Origin: Ascaphus truei
Lineage: Eukaryota > Chordata > Amphibia > Anura > Ascaphidae
DNA: 64,000 nt
Direction of reading: 5' to 3'
Assembly (NCBI GenBank): GCA_036426205.1
Contig: CM071579.1
Span: 19,580,900-19,644,899, forward strand
Part shown: piece by piece, positions 32,521 through 42,809 of the stretch
Position numbering within the stretch: the stretch's first letter is position 1
How the letters are laid out: every line of letters starts with the position of its first letter
The notes under the pieces: generated by a model
Databases searched by the model: none
What the model was told of the DNA's origin: nothing
What the model saw: the letters and a program-made list of their open reading frames with translations, nothing else
Position numbers and translations under genes: made by a program

Positions 32521-32912
32521 AGGAGACAGGAAACACAGAGTGCACCAAAGGTAGGTAAAAGATGTATTATGCAGTACGAGTATAAACAAGTAGAGACTTA
32601 CATGTAATGTAGCTGCATTTCAGCGGATTCAGATAAAATATGTCCGTGTTGCCAAATACCGAGTCCAGGTGGAGTAGGGAGCAGAGTGAGTGTTGCGCTG
32701 AAAATCCCGCGCGCTGGGATCAGCTCCGACTCGATGATACTTGCGGGTTCAAAGGTCTCACATGCACTTTGTGAGTGTGCGTCTCACTCGCTCACAGCTT
32801 CTTCCGATGGTGGATCTCCCAATGCCCAAATGCACAGGACGCAGGAGGGTGGGGGGGGGGGGGGGGGCTGGTACCACAACGCGTTTCACACTATGCAGTG
32901 CTTCGTCGGTTG
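32521..32912 (-). mobile_element. Short retroelement headed by a hammerhead-like motif, with 8-bp TSD
   Basis: A perfect 8-bp duplication TAGGGATA (32513-32520 and 32913-32920) brackets 392 bp inserted in the older MITE, so the boundaries are exact. On the minus strand the insert begins CAACCGACGAAGCAC... and has GAAACGCGTT within its first 40 bases, i.e. a hammerhead-like motif at its very 5' end. The rest is a non-coding body that contains a C-run and ends 'ctctgtgtttcctgtctcct'. There is no terminal inverted repeat and no ORF. This is the clearest example of the hammerhead-headed layout. Confidence 0.7.
32877..32912 (-). ncRNA. Hammerhead-like motif at insertion 5' end
   Basis: On the minus strand ACAAC and GTTGT can pair as helix I. 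CCGACGA stands for CUGANGA (U4 to C) and is followed by one extra A. A 5-bp stem II (GCACT/AGTGT, loop GCAT) leads to GAAAC, CG and GUU. Fold retained, one core base lost. Confidence 0.45.
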
Positions 32913-33173
32913 TAGGGATATCTCTGCTTCAGCATTGGTGGCTTAATCAGTGGCTCAGTCCTATGCTGAAGCAGGGATATCCAGAAAACCTGACCTGTTG
33001 GTGGCCCTTGGGGACTGGAGTTGGCCGCTCCTGCATTAGATGATTGCACACTCCCCAGATTACAAAAAAAAACATCTTTAGCTGGTGTCTTGTGGGGGTG
33101 ATTTTGGGAAACGTGCTTTTCTTCACAAAAAAGTACTAAAATACTAACCCATATTTCCTTCTGATCCTCACAG

Positions 33174-33345
33174 ATCCCTATGTCAAAGTTTCTTTAATGT
33201 GCGATGGGAGAAGGCTGAAGAAAAGGAAAACATCCACAAAGAGAAATACCTTAAATCCAGTTTACAATGAAGCCATAGTTTTTGATGTTCCTCCAGAAAG
33301 TATCGATCAAATAAGTTTATTAATAGCTGTTATGGACTACGACCG
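33174..33345 (+). CDS. syt9: Synaptotagmin-9-like exon, middle of C2B domain
   Basis: The exon sits between acceptor TCCTCACAG/ATCC and donor GACCG/GTGAGC, 172 bp, phase 1 in and phase 2 out. It encodes [20 protein letters not shown], then [18 protein letters not shown] and [12 protein letters not shown]. It contains the second Ca2+ ligand (SDP), the polybasic strand ([13 protein letters not shown]) that contacts phosphoinositides and SNAREs, and the two Asp of MDYD in loop 3. All visible ligands are intact and there is no stop. The following exon, expected to start VGHNE, was not found in the remaining 30 kb. It may lie beyond the window or have been missed. Confidence 0.92.
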
Positions 33346-33349
33346 GTGA

Positions 33350-34635
33350 GCTATTAGCATGCATTAGATACACCCTCCCGCCCCCCGCCCCCCCCCCCAA
33401 ACTCCCAGGACGTGCAATGATCGTTTTCTAACATTATTGTAACATATTCATGTTTCTCTTGTATTTATCATCTCATCTGTTACAGACCGTACCTACTTAC
33501 TCATAATGTCTCAGTCATCCGGTTACTGCGAAATGTTGGAACAAAAAGAAAATACTTAGGGGCCTGTTCTATCTAGTACGTAGGTCCGAAGTGTCGCTTC
33601 TAAAGAGCCCTTTCCAATCGGATTGGCATACTTTGGTATTCTGTAAGCTCTTCTCGCATGTCCAATCTGTGTCTAAAAGGCTTCTTCAGAACCGGTTTCA
33701 CTCCGGCTCTGCTAATCCGATCGGTGTGTCAAAAAAGCCTCAAACTAAACTAAACCTGCTATTCTTGTAGTTCCGTTAGTGCCTTCTAAAAACGCGCATT
33801 TTTTTGACGCCACCTCAGGGAGGGAGGGGGGGTGAGATTAGTATTGCGAGTCACATGCAGAGCCGGAAATATGGGTTTGGCTGAGAGAGCAAAACCCTTA
33901 AGTCAGACTGGGGGTGGAGTTAGCACCCGCTCCTCTTCCAAAGCAAGTACAACCCACGCGTTTTGGCTGTTAAACCGGGCGGTTTGTTACTTCTTTTTTT
34001 TTTTTTTAGAAGTGGTTTAAAAGAAGCAGTTTACAACAGAGAATAAGGTTCGTTCCTCACATTTCATTCCGCTACTTCTGTACATACCGAATGTGCTAAA
34101 GCAGCAAGCACTGGAATGGCGGAAGTAGTAACATTCTTATAATGTATGCTGCGTATCGGGGGGTTTATCTTCTTACAATTTGAACTTGACATTCCCTGTG
34201 GGTAATGCAATTTCAGTTTGCTCAATATGTGTGAATAGCACCAAAACAATTTCAAATGTTCCAAATTTTTTCATGCGCAGTTCTCTCTGGGCCGCTGCAG
34301 AACTGAGAAGGGTTCATATCGGTGAGGGAAACGGCAGCCGATAACAAAAGAGAAATACCATTTATTTTTGTCAATGAGAAGAGGGGATTAAGTTTAAGCT
34401 CAAAACTAAACATAGAGGAGCCCACCGCTCAGCACACAGTAGCTACCTAATTGGGCTTGGTGAGTGCATCTAAGGGAAATTGGAGAGCAAAAAGGGGAAG
34501 GGAACACGCAGTGGGGTAGAAGAAGAAAGCCCCTTTATCAATGCAAAACCACTGCAGGTTCCGTCCCCTTTTTGCTTTATAGCTGCAGACCAAGCAATAT
34601 CCTACTGTACATGTGTATTTCTTTTTTATAAATCA
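33350..34635. other. No gene recognised (intron)
   Basis: Downstream intron sequence with a C-run at 33378-33400 and a T-run at about 33993-34006. No element end recognised. Confidence 0.45.
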
Positions 34636-34652
34636 GTTCTGTACTATGAGAA

Positions 34653-35434
34653 CACAAAAATCACCAGGCGCTCCTGAGGGTGTTTCCGGTGTGATATAAA
34701 TACAATAAAAATCAGTATAATAGAAAAGAGGAAGGAAATATGCAACCAGTGCTCAAATGCAGCTCAACCTTCAGTGGATCTTCCTTGTTGATCCTTTACT
34801 AGTTGCTGTGTTGAGGAGTCAGGGAGCGCAGTACACCAGGGTAGACATGAAAGGAGAAAGCATAACACAGGTGATAGTGCAACACTGTATGGTAAGGTGA
34901 TAAATAGCTTGTGACTGGGGAAGGAAACAAGGGGAATGAGCAATGAATGGCTGACACAAAATATGAAGACAAAAAGGGATTTAGTGAGCACACGTCATGG
35001 AGCACACAGATGCAATGGGGACTTGCAATGGGGTCAGGCTGCGCGGGCGATTCCTCCACTGCTACACATCACAGGACTTCCAGGTTAGAACCTCTCACTC
35101 AGTCTTCCGCTACACGTGACAGCGTCAGCGTCACACTGCGTCACACTGCGGACACCACGGGCTTCTAATTTCATAGGAAACAAGGACTCAAGAGAAAGAA
35201 AATTTGGGGCTTTCTTGTAAGTCCCCATTGCATCTGTGTGCTCCATGACGTGTGCTCACTAAATCCCTTTTTGTCTTCATATTTTGTGTCAGCCATTCAT
35301 TGCTTATTCCCCTTGTTTCCTTCCCCAGTCACAAGTTATTTATCACCTTACCATACAGTGTTGGACTATCACCTGTGTTATGCTTTCTCCTTTCATGTCT
35401 ACCTTGGTGTACTGCGCTCCCTGACTCCTCAACA
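34653..35434. mobile_element. Inverted-duplication insertion with 14-bp TSD
   Basis: CTGTACTATGAGAA occurs at 34639-34652 and 35435-35448 and brackets 782 bp. Within it 34809-35024 and 35218-35434 are near-perfect reverse complements (about 216 bp). The right arm ends exactly at the duplication. A long target duplication with an inverted internal copy fits retrotransposition with template switching or a head-to-head dimer. There is no ORF of note. Confidence 0.75.
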
Positions 35435-35459
35435 CTGTACTATGAGAAAATACTTGTAG

Positions 35460-35800
35460 CATTTTTTTTTTTACAAAAATAATAAGTTTTTTTAACTCAA
35501 TTTTTTTATTGGGTACAATCATGTCAAACAGTACATACAAGGGTGTCATGATCCCATGACAATGGTTCATTCAACAATCTGACAGGGACCCAATAACTTT
35601 TTCCATATTCTTGGGAGTGGTGATTGGATGGGAGGGGGAGGGGAGGAGGGGGAGGGGGGAAGACTCACATGGGAGGGGGGGGAAGGGGGGGGAACCTAGG
35701 AGAGCCACCTCTCACACTCCCGCTTACACCCCCACCTCTCCCCTCCCTCTCTTACACACCCACCTTTCCCGTCTCCCTCTCTTACACCCCCACCCCCACA
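35460..35800. repeat. Low-complexity T-, G- and C-rich stretch
   Basis: A T-run at 35461-35472, then 35628-35695 is nearly pure G with A, and 35700-35800 is C/T-rich with repeated 'cctctcttacac'. ORFs here are compositional. Confidence 0.8.
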
Positions 35801-35804
35801 GCCT

Positions 35805-36190
35805 ACGCTCTCTCCCTATGGAATGTCCGTAAGGCCGCCAGCTCTGTGCGGAGACTAACCACATACCTCCCTGCAAAGCAAAGGCCAATCAGCGGCTTCA
35901 CGCCTAGAAACCGACCAATTAGCAGCCTTGTGGGGAGGGAACAACCAATCAGAGGTGGAACAGTTAAAAAAAACAGGAGGGAAAAAAAAAGGAAATGACC
36001 ATCCCAGAATAAAAAAAAACCCACAGGTGCCTTCCCCACGTGGTCCTCTTAGTATGCACGCACAGTTTCAGGTCTCTATGTGTCATGGTCCTGGAGCTAT
36101 GGCTATTTTATTATTATAGCTACTTATAAAAAGGAAGCCATTAACACAGAGGACAGCGAAGAGCTCAATATGTGCGACGTTGAGGAGAAT
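35805..36190. other. No gene recognised
   Basis: Contains three 'ccaatcagaggtgg'-like CCAAT words (35884-35960) and A-runs. It may be part of a promoter-like repeat, but nothing firm can be said. Confidence 0.4.
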
Positions 36191-36194
36191 GCGT

Positions 36195-36606
36195 ATAAAG
36201 TTTTAATGGGGTGATATTTCACCCAGAACTATCTAAATTTGGTCCAGGATACTCCCCATTGTGTTCTAAACAATGTGGAGGAGAGGCAGATCTCTTACAC
36301 GTGCTGTGGTCCTGCCCTCTGGTGCTTCCCATATGGGAGCAAATTAAAGATTGGCTTCAGAGGGTTTTTGGGCCTCACCATCCCACTGGACCCCTGGCTG
36401 TTCCTTCTAAACAGACCAATAGAGGGCATCCCCAGATCACAGGGCAAACTACAGTAATAGCGCATTTCGCAACAGCAACGAGGTGTGCGATGACAGCATT
36501 ATGGAAGCAAGCTGAAATCCCAACTATTCCTGCAATCAGAAACAGAATTTGGTCTGTATGCCAGATGGAAAAATTAACAAGTTCGGTTAATGATACTGGC
36601 ACTTAA
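36195..36606 (+). pseudogene. L1/Tx1-type LINE ORF2 C-terminal fragment
   Basis: The frame ending at 36606 contains CSKQCGGEADLLHVLWSCPL, then PIWEQIKDWL. The CxxCG...H..W.C pattern followed by W.(Q/K)(I/V) is the cysteine-rich C-terminal motif of L1-group ORF2 proteins. The final block (AIRNRIWSVCQMEKLT) also fits. No RT or endonuclease precedes it. It is 5' truncated. Confidence 0.65.
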
Positions 36607-36880
36607 TTTCTAAAAGTCTGGACTATGTGGTTAGCACAAACAGACATCCCAGGGGCGGATGGTACTACAATTTTGCTATGATTGTCTTGGAAACACGTTC
36701 TTCACTGACCTAATATAATAATTAAAAAAAAAAAAACATTTTAAAGCTAGACAATAGCCGGAAGGCATTAGCTGGTCTGTTGGCTCCAGATCAGTGGGCT
36801 CAGCCACGTGGGAGACGTGCTCTTGAATTCTTGAAGAGAAGAAACGTGGATCAGAAGATTGATAAGCAGGGGATCGGACT

Positions 36881-36905
36881 CCCCCCCCCCCCCCCCCCCC
36901 CCCCC
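36881..36905. repeat. Poly-C tract
   Basis: About 25 consecutive C. Confidence 0.95.
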
Positions 36906-37009
36906 ACCCTCAGTGCATTTTTGCAGTTTTTATGTGGCCGAGTTGTGTATATGTTTTTATTTTATGGCTTCATCGGCATGTGAGTATATTATTCATGGGC
37001 GCTAGGGAA

Positions 37010-37055
37010 AATTCCTCAAAAGAAGCTGCACCCACAGCGAAACGCTTAGGGCCGG
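37010..37055 (+). ncRNA. Hammerhead-like motif, heavily decayed
   Basis: GAAGCTG...CAGCGAAACGC at 37022-37044 has a 4-bp stem II (GCTG/CAGC) and GAAAC. The CUGANGA box reads CTCAAAAGA, GCGTA has become GCTTA and helix I is not supported. It is kept as a family relic only. Confidence 0.25.
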
Positions 37056-37199
37056 TTGGAGGAGAGCTGAGATCGGGCAGGGAAGTTGTGGAAGTGACAT
37101 CACCCCGACCAGCACGAAATGCGCAACGGTTACAGAGACGCTTGTGTGAGTTACCGTCAAGGAAGAACAGCTGAGTGATCCCGAGCACTGCTTTGATCA

Positions 37200-38140
37200 A
37201 TTTTTCATTGTTCCATTATATTATGTTTGTGAATATTCCCGACACCTATAATCTTATTTAACGAGTAAATACAGGTTTACAATATGCGTGTCCCCTTCCC
37301 AATTTCATTTTGAGGCATAATAATAAGAGTTTCTCATGGAACCTTGAGCTTATTAGAAGAACCTATGTTCTGCTAGCCATATGTAAGCGCATTAGCATCG
37401 AAATACCATTTTATTGATTATAAGACATATTGCACTATGTGTTTTATATCCTTTGTATTTTCACGTGCTCCTGATTATCTCGCATTTGCATGTAGATATA
37501 TCTGGAGCTCACAGCATGCAAACAAAATAATCACCATATACGCCAGAAAAGGTTGGCAAAAAGCTGCTCAGACAAAATAAAAATTATTTTAAATTGAGTA
37601 GGGAGGACCACACCTTAAAGAGTCTTAGAAAGTAGCTCTGAACACAATGCCACTGTCTGTTAAGGATGCTTGAATAGAAAGCACTTTTCAGCGGGTAAAA
37701 CCAATCATGCAAGTCTTCATCTGAATAATGCATGAGCTCCAGCACTTAGCAATGATGCAGAGAGATATGACCCTCACGTTGCTTAGCAGGCTGGTCTGTC
37801 ATTACTACCAGTCACTTCCACGGTCTTCCATGCAGCTCATCCCACCATTCTTTATTACAAAATGTATACCAGAGTTGGGGGCTTTAAACTTGCTTTCAGC
37901 TGTTGCTATACAATGAGTGAATAGATTTGACTAATTTGATAGTTAATGTTATATTGTGCACTGACCATTTTGCTGGTCATAATGAAAACACGACATGGTA
38001 TATTTTGGCATTATGCAGACTAATACTTGTAGTATGTAAATAGTGGCAGTATAAGCCTGGCTCTATAAAATACAGATAAAATAAATTTCTTGACAAAAAA
38101 AACCCAAGAAATATACTTTTTTTAAATACCGTTTCCCCTT
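37200..38140. other. No gene recognised
   Basis: AT-rich non-coding sequence. Confidence 0.5.
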
Positions 38141-38149
38141 TTACTCTGC

Positions 38150-40300
38150 GCCCTGATGGCAGGGGTGGAGGCGTGGGACTCCTCTCCTCTCTCTGCCATT
38201 ACCGTGCCCTTCCTATTCCTCCATCTCTTGCTTTTCCCTCCTTTGAGGCTCACATTGTCCAGATCTCCTCTCCCTGTCCACGTGGCGGTCATCTATGAAC
38301 CGTCTACCTCTACTCATCCCCCTTCTGTCTTTCTCTCACTTTGAATCCTGGCTCTCCTTCTTTCTCTCCTCCGACTCCCCTACTCTTCTCCTTGGGGACT
38401 TCAACTGCCACATTGATGACCCCTCTCTCTCCCTTGGGCTTCCCGCTTCCTCTGCCTAACCTCTTCTTTTGGCCTTCCCCAATGGACTTCATCCAGCACC
38501 CACAAGGATGGCCACTACCTGGACCTTGTTTTCGCTAAAAACTTTTTTCTCTCTGATTTCTCCATTTCCCCCTTTCCTCTCTCTGACATCAATTTATCTA
38601 ATTTTCTCTATCTCACGTCTCCCCTTTTACACCTACCCCTCATTTCTGTAGAGACCTGCGCTCTATTTACCTACCAGCTTTTGATTCCACTTTACGCTCC
38701 TCCCTCTCCTCTCTCAGCACAGCCAAGGACTCTGACAACCTGGCCAGGAACTACAACCCTGCTCTATCCTCCACTCTTGATCTACATGCCCTGCTTTCTC
38801 TCTGCTGTTCTCGCCCTTCTAACCCCAGACCCTGGCTACATTCCCACACGTGCACGCTGCATTCCTGCACTTGCTTCTCTGAACGCTTCTGGAGGAAATC
38901 TCATTCACTCGCAGACTTCCTTCACTACAAATGTATCCTATTCTGTTTTAACTCTGCCTTCTTCCAGGCCAAAGAAGCCTACTTTTCTTCACTAATCAAC
39001 ACTCAGAAGTCAAACCCACGCCGTCTTTCTCTGTCTTTGGCTCTCTACTCAGACCACCATGTGGTACCTGTTTTTTTCCTCCATTTCACCATAGGACTTT
39101 GTTGACTATTTAAGGGAAAAGGTGGAATCCATATATCAGGACATCCCGTCCACCTCATCCTAACTCTCCTGCTGCCTTCCTCGACTCTTTTTCCGCTGTC
39201 ACAGAGGAGTATGTGTCATTGCTGATCTCCTCTTCTCCCTCATCCACCTGCCGTCTTGACCCCATTCTCTCACATCTCCTAAAACCTCTTGCTCCTATTA
39301 TAATCCCTACACTCACACATTTTCAACTCCTCCCTCTACTCTGGTACCTTTTCCTCCTCCTTCAAACATGCAACAGTTATACCATTACTCAAAAACAGCA
39401 AGCTTGACCCTATCTGTCTCTCTACCTATGTCTCCCTCCTTCCTTTTGCTGCTAAACTCCTTGAACGTCTTGTATTCTCTCGCTTGCTCCATTTTCTCAA
39501 CACCTATTCTCTCCTAGACCCTCTACAATCTGGCTACCACCCTCTTCTCCTTCACATTTTCCATACTCTTGTTATCCATAACAGAACTCCATCCTAGATT
39601 TCCTCTTACCTCTCCCAACGTACTTTCAGTGTCTCGTTTCCATCCATCGAGGTCACCTCCATCGATCTCTGTGGGGGTACCCCAGGGTTTGTCCTGGGAC
39701 CTCTTTTCTTTTCTCTTTGCACACTCTTTAGGTGACCTTATCATACCTCTTGGGTTCAAATATCACATCTTTTTTTATGACACACAAATTTACTTTTCAA
39801 CCCCTGACCTTACACCTGCTGTACAGACCAAAGTTTCTGAATGTCTCTCCGCTATATCATCCTGGATGGCCCTCCGCCGACTGAAACGTAACATGACAAA
39901 AACAGAGCTCCTTATACTTCCTCCCAAACCTCGTCCTACTAACTCTTTCAACTGTTAGAAGTACTATCATACACCCAGTATCACAAGCACACTGCCTAGG
40001 GGTCACATTTGACTCCTCCCTCACATTCAAAATGTAGCTAAAACCTGAAGTGTTTTTCCTGCATAACAGTGCAAAGATACGCCCTTTCCTCTGTTGCTCT
40101 ACTGCTAAAACTCTGACACAAAACCTCATTCTCTCCTGTCTCGACTATTGTAATCTACTGCTGTCTGACCTTCCTGACTATCAACTGTCTCCCCTACAAA
40201 CTATGCTAAACACTGCTGCCAGAATCCCTTTACTCTTTCCTAAATCTCTCAGTATCTCCTCTGCTGAAATCCCTCTCCTGGCTTCCTATCAAATCTCGTT
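38150..40300 (+). mobile_element. L2-like non-LTR retrotransposon, copy 2
   Basis: Starts in the endonuclease (LLLGDFNCHIDDP near 38388-38426), then the linker with [18 protein letters not shown] at about 38890-38946. RT follows, broken by deletions (QSG lost near 39530), then the [20 protein letters not shown] block at about 39770-39835 where the catalytic YADD is mutated. It ends within the C-terminal RT region where it meets the motif at 40316. Many frameshifts; older than copy 1. Confidence 0.8.
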
Positions 40301-40315
40301 GGCGCTGACTTCATC

Positions 40316-40360
40316 AGCGGTGTGATGAGTCAGCTGACGAAACGCGTAGGGCACACGTCA
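40316..40360 (+). ncRNA. Hammerhead-like motif, degenerate
   Basis: TGATGA, stem II GTC/GAC with loop AGCT, GAAAC, then GCGTA at 40345-40349. Core C3 reads G. Helix I is not contiguous, although GTGTG/CACAC and GTGATGA/TCATCAC pairings exist around it. Here the extra A seen in sister motifs is absent. It lies right at the broken 3' end of L2 copy 2. Confidence 0.4.
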
Positions 40361-40734
40361 TCACGCTAGTCTGATCAGCTGTAGTGAGGATTTCCCTGGC
40401 TGAGGCTCTTGGAGGCTAAAGAGACTGTGCAATTTCAAATCATTTGGGGTAAACCGAATTTCACCAGTGTGGAGGTGTAACGTACGTGCTCACCACAAAC
40501 CTGGACCGGACCGCGGGGCTGAGGTGGGGATAGATATACACCGACCTTAGACCACGAAGCCTGATCTGGGTTGCGAATTCCGTGGTCGTACATAGCAGGG
40601 TCGGGACTGGAGAAGGCAGGATAATCCGTGGACAAGCCGGGGTCAGGATAGGAGAAGGCTGGGTAAACGATATCCATGCTGGGGTTCGGCAACAGGACGC
40701 TTGAGCGAAGGTGCTCCAACATAGACAGGGACAG

Positions 40735-41376
40735 GGGATCCAGTGCTTCAGCACAAAACAGCACCCCCTAACTGGGTACAGCTGTGAGTAGTGGAGACCC
40801 TGGGGAGAGGACGATTGCAGAGGTAAAAGGAGCCACCGATGCAGGCCTCTGCAATGGAGAGTATGCAGCAGGTAACAGGAAGCACCGATGCAGGCCTCTG
40901 CAATGGAGAGTATGCAGCAGGTAACAGGAAGCACCGATGCAGGCCTCTGCAATGGAGAGTATGCAGCAGGTAACAGGAAGCACCGATGCAGGCCTCTGCA
41001 ATGGAGAGTATGCAGCAGGTAACAGGAAGCACCGATGCAGGCCTCTGCAATGGAGAGTATGCAGCAGGTAACAGGAAGCACCGATGCAGGACTATGCAAG
41101 GGAGATAGCAGAAGTAACAGACACAGCACGATGCAGGCCTCTGCAATGGAGAGTATGCAGCAGGTAACAGAAAGCACCGATGCAGGCCTCTGCAATGGAG
41201 AGTATGTAGCAGGTAACAGGGAGCACCGATGCAGGCCTCTGCAGGAGAGATAGGGGATCCAGTAGATCAGCACAAACAGCACCCCCTAGCTGGGTACAAC
41301 GGTGAGTAGCGGGCGCCACTGGAAGCAGGAGATTGCAGCAGGTATCAGGAACAACGATGCAGGCCTCTGCAATGGA
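40735..41376. repeat. 49-bp minisatellite with duplicated flanks
   Basis: About nine units of 49 bp ('gcaccgatgcaggcctctgc' then 'aatggagagtatgcagcagg' then 'taacaggaa') between 40830 and 41250, the seventh degenerate. Related flanks ('cagcaccccctaactgggta' near 40759 and 'cagcaccccctagctgggta' near 41276) bracket the array. The larger block containing the minisatellite has therefore itself been duplicated. Long minus frames here are repeat artefacts. Confidence 0.9.
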
Positions 41377-41389
41377 AATTGCCTTTGAA

Positions 41390-42800
41390 ATTAATTAAAC
41401 AAGTGTTCAACCCCATAGCCGTGGGTGTGCCAGGGAAGATGCCTTTTATGCCTTAAAAAAAAGCATTTATGTTGTCTTTCACAGCTCGGAAAAGAACCGG
41501 GGTCATAATGAAATGCCTTTTAATTTCGTCCATAATATTTCAGCGCAAATTGGACGGCAGCACTTTCCTGCCCCTAGTGCCATCATAATTAACCACCTTA
41601 AACCACCGAAGATACAGCTCATAACTGACATAGTGTTTCATAATGAGAAGGGCTAGTATGGTCACATTTCCTGCGCTTCTGGGAAAGTATTTCTCCCGTA
41701 TGCTCTGCGGGAGGTCTGTTAGCGTCATGTCTGGGATCGTGTCCGGATCAAGTTGCATTTGAAGCTGTGCTCTGCTGGGTGCTGCGGGTCGTGCAGCAGT
41801 TGTGCTTATTTCACTGGGTGAGGATAGATGGTCTGTGGGTCTTTGCATTTGAACCTGTACACCTCTGGGTGCAGCGGTGTTTGTTGAAGATGTGTGCTTC
41901 TGTGAGTGAGCGAGGGTTGAGTGTCTGGTAGGATGCTTTCCTCTGGTGGTGTGCGTTGTCTTGGCGGCGTGCAGGCCTATTCCAAAGAAGAAGAAGGTGC
42001 AGGTGATGGATGGCGTTCCTCCAGGTCCCACCAATGTCATTGTCAATGTTGCCCCTGCCCCTCTGCATCACCTCCATTCTCTCCAAAAGGTGATCCAACT
42101 TTGCCTCCATTCTTTCCCTGTATTACTGTGTTGTTTTACAAATTCTTCCGTAGTCACTTAAAAATTCCAGTATGCGACCTTCGCAGCTCGGGCTGACAAA
42201 GGGTGTTAGGGTGGAGTAGTGTTCTCTCTCTAAGAGGTTGGGTGATCGGAGGGGGTCATCGGTGGGACAGGGGAAGTCTTGTTCTGCTTCAGTTGTCAGA
42301 GGGCCGTCAGGTTGTGCATCAGTGCGGCAGGGGACGTCTGGTTCGGCTTCTGTTGTCATACGGCCGTCTGGTTGTGCATCAGTGGGGCAGGGGACATCTT
42401 GTTCATGTTCTGTTGTCATAGGGCCGCCTGGTTGTGCATCAGTGCAGCAGGGGATGTCTGGTTCGGCTTCTGTTGTCAGGTGGACGTCTGACTGTGCATA
42501 GGTGGTGCTGGGGACTTCTTGTTCATCTTCAGCTTGGGTAGACCGAGGGTCGTCTGGTTCAGCAACGTTCGCTTGAACCCATTCAATGTCCTTATTTATG
42601 ACGGTTCCAATTTTCTACCTGCAAAAGCCCGGCCCAGGATGTTTTGCCATGGGAACTTTTAGTGCCTTTTCTTTAGGCACCGTCGGCTTTCTGGCCATCT
42701 TTGCCTTTGGCACGCAGACAGCTGCTGCATTTCTCTTTCTATTCTCAGGGACAGCAGCAGTTAGCCGCTTGTTGCGCGGGTAGAATTGGGACTGATCCAT
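41390..42800 (-). pseudogene. BEN-domain-like protein pseudogene with 20-residue repeats
   Basis: Read on the minus strand from 42800. An N-terminal basic segment (MDQSQFYPRNKR...) ends at a good donor-like site (TTGCAG/GTAGAA, about 42616). An acidic region follows with four to five tandem 20-residue repeats of the type MTTEAEPDVPCxTDAQPDGP (42540-42280), then LSDYGRI and a frame change. The C-terminal part is LTDLPQSIREKYFPRSA, ILALLIMKHYVSYELYLRWF, GTRGRKVLPSNLR, which resembles the BEN fold ending (basic-LxPxxL). TGA after SNLR is followed by still coherent text (MDEIKRHFIMTPVLFRAVKD). Two stops and one frameshift say pseudogene. The BEN assignment is tentative. Confidence 0.45.
42281..42515. 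repeat. 60-bp minisatellite within the BEN-like pseudogene
   Basis: Four units of 60 bp ('ggccgtctggttgtgcatca' and so on) with about 10 percent divergence. Being a multiple of three, they encode the 20-residue protein repeat on the minus strand. Confidence 0.85.
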
Positions 42801-42809
42801 GTCAAAAGA

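Larger units (their letters stand above)
32464..33035. mobile_element. Palindromic MITE split by a later insertion
   Basis: The left end ('caactccagtcctcaagggc' and 'caccaacaggccaggt', 32472-32510) and right end ('tgctgaagcagggatatcc' to 'ttggggactggagttggc', about 32968-33027) belong to the same fold-back repeat as 29890-30046. The 392-bp insertion 32521-32912 separates them. Confidence 0.75.
30656..33173 (+). other. Synaptotagmin intron (2518 bp) with inserted repeats
   Basis: It starts GTAAG and ends TCCTCACAG, with phase 1 on both sides, so it joins the two C2B exons cleanly. It contains a 136-bp-arm inverted repeat (31488-31987), a weak hammerhead-like motif (32107-32164) and a palindromic MITE interrupted by a hammerhead-headed insertion (32464-33035). 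The remainder shows nothing recognisable. Confidence 0.8.

Noticed and set aside
33480..33560. Next synaptotagmin exon after 33345
   Set aside because: An 'acag' acceptor exists at 33481-33484, but the following sequence does not encode VGHNE or any C2B continuation.
33955..33990. acgcgttttgg as another hammerhead (minus strand)
   Set aside because: Reads AAAACGCGT rather than GAAACGCGT, and no CUGANGA box or pairing stems lie nearby.
40830..41260. CRISPR-like 49-bp periodicity
   Set aside because: Whole units repeat with no variable spacers; it is a minisatellite.
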